Positions 57,965-64,000 of a DNA stretch of 64,000 nt are shown piece by piece. The position numbers and the translations under genes were made by a program. Under the pieces are notes generated by a model. It worked only from the letters and a program-made list of their open reading frames with translations, searched no databases and was not told the DNA's origin. Numbering within the stretch: position 1 is the first letter of the stretch; each line of letters opens with the position of its first letter. This DNA comes from Eucommia ulmoides (lineage: Eukaryota > Streptophyta > Magnoliopsida > Garryales > Eucommiaceae), in the NCBI GenBank assembly GCA_016647705.1, contig CM028327.1, positions 6,643,726 to 6,707,725 on the forward strand, written 5' to 3'.

Positions 57965-58759
57965 ATCTGAGAAAAAAAGAATTGATTCATATTCACTCCC
58001 AAAAAACTATTCCTACTACCATTCAGCTAGCCACCACCAACTTGCTGGTCATCACCACCCCTCCGGTCACCATACATTTAATGAAAAAAGAAAATAAGAA
58101 CAAATGTTGCAACAAAACGCGTTTCTTATTTTTGTTCTTATAAATTAAAAGAAACAATTTCAGGTTAATGGTCATGAACAAACACTTTTCTATTCCTGAA
58201 ATACTCGAGAACGAAAACAGAATTTTCATCCCATATTATTGAAAGTAGAAACAGAAAAGCAAAAACACAAACCAAAGCTACCTTAGTGTTTTTGTTCCCA
58301 GAAAATTCAGAATAAAACATATAAAATAATGTTTTTATTCTATTTTTTATTTTCTCAATAACAAAATATTAAAAAAAAAAAAATAGTAACCAAACATGAA
58401 AGATAAGGCTGCACCACCTTTCACAAAAAAACTGCCTAGCCAAAACATAACTTGAAAACTAACTTCGCCCTTTATGTAGTTGGATGGTGGGGTTGGGCTC
58501 CACTTTAACACATTTTTAAAAAAAAATAAATATCAACTATATATTATTAAAAATTAAAAGTGATTATTTTTTTTTTCTCACAAACTCAAAATTTTGTAAT
58601 TCCATGTTAATCCAACCCACTCGGTACAATAATTTTTTGGACAAAAAATTTAAATTTGCAGATTGTTCAATGTTCACCAAGAACCCCTCAAAAATAAGTT
58701 AAGTTGGTGACGACTAAAAATAAATTGCTCTATAAATAATCGAAAAATAGAAAACTATG

Positions 58760-58797
<38 letters not shown>

Positions 58798-60120
58798 GCA
58801 TGATTTGAAATCACACATCTTCCACTAAGCCATCTCCGCCAAAAGAAATAAAGCACTACTCATCTAGCCATTTTTTTGGGACAAACCAGAAGAGCAAGTT
58901 AAGTTCAGACAAAGTGCAGCAATCATTAATCACACAACCTTATGGCATGAACCCTAAACTTAATTAAGTCCATCTCAACATTTTACCTAAACAACATCAA
59001 TCATGATATATATATAGAGAGAGAGAGAGAGAGAGCTTTTGCACTTTGCACCCCTGAAGTTTTAAGAGAAATCCCACTTTAGTCCATGTCCTTTCAATTG
59101 AATACATTAAACCTTAAAGTATCCAAATCGTGTTTAGTCAATTCTTTCGTCATTTTTTAATGACGGAATTCACCTACATGGACTATTTCGTATTTGACAT
59201 GTGACTGATTTCCATCATAAAAATAACAAAATTACCCATTTGGACTGACTAACACGATTTAGATACTTCAAAATTTAATATGTTCAAATTGAAAATCTAA
59301 ACTAGAATTTTCTAAAACTTCAGGGGGTGCAAAATGCAAAATTCTCATATATATATATATATAGTTGATGTGAATTTCAACCAACAAAATTGATGAAATG
59401 CAACTAACATATAATCATACCTCTTTAGTTACATGACAAACACTAACGGACCATTGGTTGCCTAAATTATCTTATTTTTGATGAGTCTATTTGTATATTT
59501 CTTCTATATATTATTTAATAAAATTTACATATATATTTTTTTTTTAAAAAAAATAAGCGACGCAATTATTTTGATTTAATTAAATTTTAGGGTTAATTAC
59601 ACTTTGTCTCCCTTGGTTAGATCGTCACCACTTTGTCCCTTGTAGTCAGGCATTTGTTGTATTTTACCTCCTCGTCAGCACTTTACCCCCTATAATTTAA
59701 GCCTACAACAACAAAGGGTAAAGTGCCATAAGGCGGACAAAGTAGTGACGAAAATACCACAAGGGGCAAAGTGCAAAATGACCTAATCACAAGAGGGCAA
59801 AGTGTAATTTACCCTAAATTTTACTCCAATTACACGAGAAAATAAAATCTGTGGCAGAACTAAAACGATTTTCAATTAACACTAAACGTTAACAACAGTT
59901 CATAAATTGAGTAATTAAAGAATAATACAATTTGTGACAACCAAATGGGCCCTAATTAATCGAAACACACAAAATATATTTTTTTAGTACATAATTCCAA
60001 AAACGATTTAATAAATATTAAAATGTTGCCCAAAAAAATTAGCAACAAAATTCAGACGCCCGGATTGAAGCATCGAGGTAATACTTACTTGTAGAGGGGC
60101 CAAAACATAATTTTCAATAA

Positions 60121-61117
60121 CTAGAAGTCCTCGTCGGTGTTGAACACAAAATTTTTGCCACCGTCTTGTAGGCTCAACATAACTGAAGCTTTTTGATATT
60201 CGCCCACCCTTCTCTCGAAGAAGTTTGTTTTTCCTCTGCAAAAAAAACGTTTAGGGCCAGTTTGGTTACTGTTTTCGTCCCTTGATTTCTGTTCCTGCTC
60301 CCAAAATTTTGGAGTTAATGTACATAAACCCGTTTAATAAACATATTTTTGTTCCCAAAATTTTGATAGTATTTTCTGATTTCCTTAAGAATTTGAAAAA
60401 CAATTTTTTTTTTATTCCTATACACACAACTATTCCCACCTCCACCCTATAGGCCACCATTCATTTAAAGAAAAAAAAATAAAAAATTCTTGTTTTTGTT
60501 CTCATAAATTAAAAGAAGCAATTTCAGGACAATGGTCGTTACCAAACATGTTTCTATTCCCAGAATACTTCAGAATGAAAATAGAATTCTCATCCCTAAA
60601 ATTTATTAGAAGTAGAAACAAAAATGCTAAAACAATAACCAAATGCCCCCTAAACAAACGGGGACTATCAGTCATGTTCCAAGCTCTAAGGGACTGTTTG
60701 GGAGCATGTATTTAAATCAAATGTATCTAAACTTCGATTCCAAGGCTACAATTCCGTTCAACCAAACACTCCCTAAAGTTTTTTTTTTTAAATAATAAAA
60801 AATATTAAATGCAGTGTTATTTTTCTCATCAAAATACTTACTGCAAAGAAATGAACTCCATCCAATCAAATGGATTTTCCACATTGTATTTCTTGTGATA
60901 CCCTAAAGCCACCTGAAAAAGAGAATAAAATAAAATAAATAAATAATTAAAAAATCACTTTTTTTTTTTTTTTTTGAGTTTTTGACACTTTGTGCACCTA
61001 AAGTACTGCGATCATCCCACTTCAGGCCAAATCAATAATTTCGTTACAATTTTGGACGACTCAATCAAATGCCGGAACTTTATGAACATTTCTCACTTCT
61101 TCCTTTTCCCCTTACAA

Positions 61118-61149
<32 letters not shown>

Positions 61150-63272
61150 TTTCTAAGCATTTGGGGAGACTGTTGCAATTCAATGGGCCTAACTCACTCT
61201 GAAAAGACGCCTTGTAAGAGGAGGAATGCCCTAAGCTTTATATATAACTCAGGATCAAGTAACACAAGCAATGTGGGATTCAACATGCCCCCTTACATGC
61301 AGGGTAGAGTTTTGACGAACCACTGCGAACGGATATCGGGTGAAGGACCCAACATCGATGTGGAATTCAACGAGCCCTCTCACCCGCAGGGTGGACTTTT
61401 TGACAACCACTGCGAATGGATATTGGGGCCCCCAACATCAATGTGGGATTCAACATACCAAACATTAGACAAGAATCCTGACTCTAATACTATGTAGCAA
61501 CTCAATGGGCCGAACTCACTCTCAAAAGACAATGTCTTGTAAGAGGGCAATTGTCCTAGGCTTTACATATAACCCAGGATCAGGTAACACAAGCAATGTA
61601 GGATTCCACAAGGATGAAGAAAGGGAGTGAAGGAGGCAGCTGGAATTGCTCATAAAACGTCTTAAAAGTCGTTATGTGCATATCAAGTGACTATTTTCCG
61701 TCCAAAATTGTACTGGGAATATTGACTTAGGACAATGGTGGGATGATCAAGAAACTTTAAGGTCTCATATGTTCAAATTGAAAACATTGCGACCAAAGTG
61801 AGATTTTGGTGAAACTCCAAGGGTAAAAAAAAAACACTTTTTTTTAAGAAAATATATATACACACACATATACATAAAAGGCTGCCCAATGTATGAAGGC
61901 TTCCGCTATTGCGAGGTCTGGGGAGAGTCAAATGTACGCAGTTTTGCCTCAGTATACCGACTATACAGAGAGGTTGTTTCCAAGATACACAAATATATAT
62001 ATATATATTAAGAAAGGGAAAAACACCTTACCAACAAGTGATCGGCAACAAATTTGATGTATTGGCTCATGAGTTGAGAATTCATGCCAATCAAAGCACA
62101 TGGAAGGGCTTCACAGACAAACTGGATCTCTATTACAACAGCTTCAGACACTATCTCATGAACCTTTTGCCACTTCAGTTGCTTCCTCAGTAAACTGCAA
62201 ATAACCAACAATTCTTACGCCCTGTTTGGCAGTCCTCCAAATTCTATTTTAGGTAATTTATTTATTAATTATTACAGTTTGGAGTTTGGTTCTAAATTTA
62301 TAAGCATTCAAACTAGAATAGGATTGCTTCGACAACCAAATGGGTCCTTAAAATTACTAACATTATTAGCAAACCCAGAAAAAAGAAAATGCTTTTTGAA
62401 AACCGTTCTCGAAAAATTTTGAAAACAGTTTTTGAAAATTATGAGAATTTATTTGGTTTAGTTTTGAAAAAGAGAATATTTATTAAAATTTTGAAAAGGA
62501 AAAATGATGTGATTGGAATAAAAAGGCTAGATCGCACTTTGCACCCCCTAAAGTTTGGCTGCAGTCTCGTTTTACTCCCTGACGTTTTAATTGTTGCAAT
62601 GTGTCCCCTAAAGTTTGCTTTTCATATCAATTTGGTCCAATTAACTGATTTCAGTCAATTTTTTGCTGGAATAAGGGAATAAAGTGTAACGACACTCAAA
62701 CTTTAAGGATACATAGTGCAACGTGACAATTTTCAATTGCATTACTAAATTCCAGCAATAAAATTGATTTGAATCAGGCAATTGGACCAAATTGATATAG
62801 AAATTGATCTTCAACAAGTAAAACATCAAGAGGCGAAGTGAGACTTCAAAATTTCAAATAGTCGTGTTGTTAAAAAACAAATAGTAGTATATTGAGTTTT
62901 TGAAAACATAAAAAACACTAATGAAAAGCTCCAAAGTATTTTTTTTTTACTCGCATTTTGAAAAAATAAATACATAAATAAAAAATAACCGACCTGTACA
63001 AAAGGCAAGCGAAGTCGCAATGGAGACCCTCGTCTCTAGAAATAAGCTCATTTGAGAATGTCAAGCCTGGCATTAACCCCCTCTTTTTGAGCCAAAAAAT
63101 GGCACAAAAGCTGAGAGCGAGCGAGATAGAGATTTAATAATTAATAATTTAATAAATTTACACGAACCTAAAAAAAATATTTATTATCATAAAAATAAAA
63201 GTATACCTTCCGGAGAAGAAAATACCTTCGATACAGGCAAAGGCAACAACTCGTTCAGCAAACGAGGTCGAG
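60121..63272 (-). CDS. RNR2: Ribonucleoside-diphosphate reductase small subunit, last five exons
   Basis: Minus-strand exons 63207-63272, 62994-63110, 62032-62194, 60842-60912 and 60121-60235, all with GT/AG borders and compatible phases, encode about 176 C-terminal residues. The R2 subunit holds the di-iron/tyrosyl radical used to reduce ribonucleotides for DNA synthesis. Visible iron ligands are Glu in [10 protein letters not shown], then Glu and His in [14 protein letters not shown]. Other R2 motifs: [49 protein letters not shown], and the acidic tail DEDF that docks on the large subunit. Family length is about 340, so the N-terminal half with the radical Tyr must lie beyond the right edge, if present. 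The frame is intact, unlike copy A. It runs convergently with RPA49. Confidence 0.93.
61171..61610 (-). mobile_element. TRIM retrotransposon (copy B)
   Basis: Counterpart of 3796-4236, from TGTTGCAATTCAATGGGCC to GGATTCCACA. It is better preserved at the right end. The decayed primer site is near 61480-61495. It lies in an RNR2 intron. Confidence 0.72.
61878..61992 (+). mobile_element. Au-like SINE fragment (copy B)
   Basis: GGCTGCCCAATGTATGAAGG and TTCCGCTATTGCGAGGTCTG, then ACGCAGTTTTGCC; counterpart of 4497-4612. A short TA run follows, still separated from the exon donor at 62026-62031. Confidence 0.7.
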
Positions 63273-63397
63273 CTGCAAACAAATATTAGCCCAAAAATGC
63301 ACCTTAGAGAAATAAAGAAATTAAAAAAAAAAAAATCTATATAATAAATGCACAAAAAAAATAGTAAATAATTAAAAAAAGACACTGTGTTGGACAC

Positions 63398-63528
63398 TAG
63401 GGGTCTGTTTGACAAGAGAATTCACCACTTAAAACTGAATACATTAAGCATTTATCAAATATTAATTTTAAAGTTCAACACTTTTAAGTTTTCCAAACTT
63501 AATTTTCAGTATTACCAAACAGGCCCTA
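63398..63528. mobile_element. Short MITE
   Basis: Inverted ends TAGGGGTCTGTTTG and CCAAACAGGCCCTA with about 130 bp between the outer bases. Noncoding. It lies to the right of the duplication boundary, in what would be an RNR2 intron if the gene continues. Confidence 0.65.
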
Positions 63529-63674
63529 ACCCTAAGATACGTTTTGGTGAGGTATTCGAATAAGAAATTTATAAAAAGTAAAATTTTATGAATCAAATTA
63601 ATTCGTTAAATGCATCACTCAAATGCAACCTAAAGGTCTTTTTCCCTTAAAAAATAAACAAATAAATAAAAATG

Positions 63675-63805
63675 TGCACGAAGGCTCCCACCATTGTAGG
63701 GACTAGGGAGCGTCAGATGTACACAACCTTATCTCTGTATACAGATAAATTATTTTCAAAATTTGACCCCAGGTCACAAATGGGCAACCTTACAAACCCA
63801 AGGCG
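63675..63805 (+). mobile_element. Au-like SINE, longer fragment
   Basis: AAGGCTCCCACCATTGTAGG, TACACAACCTTATCTCTGTA, then AATTTGACCCCAGGTCACAA and ACAACCTTAC-type words match the body and tRNA-like 3' region of Au SINEs. It extends further 3' than the copies at 4497 and 61878. Confidence 0.55.
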
Positions 63806-63813
63806 TAACTATA

Positions 63814-64000
63814 AGAGTGCGTTTGGACAAGGAATAATGGGATTTTGAAATTTAAAATCCCATCACTTGCAGATTCGTTGTTTGGGTATTAAAATGTTAT
63901 CGATTTAATTTCAAAATTCCTTTCGTAAGTAGCCAAACGAGGAAATTTAGCTTGTGAATTTCAAAAATTGCTTGTCAAAATCATTCATCCAAACACACCC
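63814..64000. mobile_element. MITE at the right edge
   Basis: AGTGCGTTTGGACAAGG at the left and CATCCAAACACACCC at the window end are inverted. The interior resembles the MITE in RPA49 intron 1. It may continue beyond the window. Confidence 0.55.

Larger units (their letters stand above)
56904..63293. repeat. Segmental duplication, copy B
   Basis: A direct, collinear counterpart of 558-5842, with the same MITEs, TRIM, SINE and RNR2 exons. It differs by the insertion at 57318-57964, a longer last RNR2 exon and small TA-array changes. MITE counterparts: 57178-58290 (split), 59037-59342, 59587-59817, 60253-60660, about 60690-60776 and about 62535-62850. Confidence 0.93.

Noticed and set aside
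558..63293. The two long direct repeats as LTRs of one giant retroelement
   Set aside because: The repeats contain RNR2 exons and several older transposons, and RPA49 lies between them. A segmental duplication explains this better.

Overview
The window is nuclear DNA from a flowering plant, most likely a eudicot. It is AT-rich with many poly-A/T and TA tracts. The real genes are spliced with GT/AG introns, and most of the rest is plant transposable elements nested in one another: Ty1/copia, long solo LTRs, Mutator-like elements (MULEs), Helitrons, TRIMs, an Au-like SINE and MITEs. I saw no bacterial operons, CRISPR array, rRNA or tRNA gene.

Host genes lie at the two ends. On the right, RPA49 (RNA polymerase I subunit, 53.3-56.1 kb, + strand, 4 exons, open throughout) runs convergently towards the last five exons of a ribonucleotide reductase small-subunit gene (RNR2, 60.1-63.3 kb, - strand). 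A diverged direct copy of the RNR2 segment sits at 0.56-5.84 kb. That copy is a pseudogene with a stop codon, a lost splice acceptor, a TA array over a splice donor and a shortened C-terminus. Both copies stop at the same intron position, as expected for an old tandem duplication with its breakpoint inside RNR2. If so, a second RPA49 copy should lie left of the window and the first RNR2 exons right of it.

The 5.8-52.6 kb interval is mostly transposons. (1) 5.9-7.6 kb: a copia LTR remnant and two TRIMs. (2) 7.64-16.70 kb: a complete but dead Ty1/copia element on the - strand, flanked by AATAT, with a 2.78 kb solo LTR inside gag flanked by CAGAT. (3) 20.9-30.6 kb: a Helitron-like region carrying a 5.4 kb MULE with 203 bp TIRs and a perfect 9 bp target duplication. 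It encodes a decayed MuDR transposase and a GRF zinc-finger fragment. (4) About 32-44.7 kb: a second MULE without recognisable TIRs. A Mutator transposase on the - strand faces a DUF1985-like/coiled-coil/Ulp1-protease gene on the + strand, which is split by another solo LTR (36.16-38.93 kb, flanked by AACCG). (5) 45.37-47.33 and 50.50-52.59 kb: two foldback elements sharing termini and about 10 bp target duplications, built from stacked hairpins. (6) 47.3-50.5 kb: Helitron-like sequence.

The most interesting signal is in the second MULE. A 12-base near-palindrome, GTTGAATGTAAC, and its reverse complement recur about 45 times between 31.99 and 44.61 kb. They lie only in introns and spacers of that element; I found none in its clear exons, in the solo LTR inserted in it, or elsewhere in the window. 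This layout resembles Arabidopsis VANDAL MULEs, where a DUF1985-related protein (VANC) binds short motifs dispersed in the element's own noncoding DNA and reverses silencing. The element may be a relative using a different motif, carried by a gene still fused to an Ulp1 domain. Both genes are now broken, almost entirely by stop codons explainable by C-to-T or G-to-A change.
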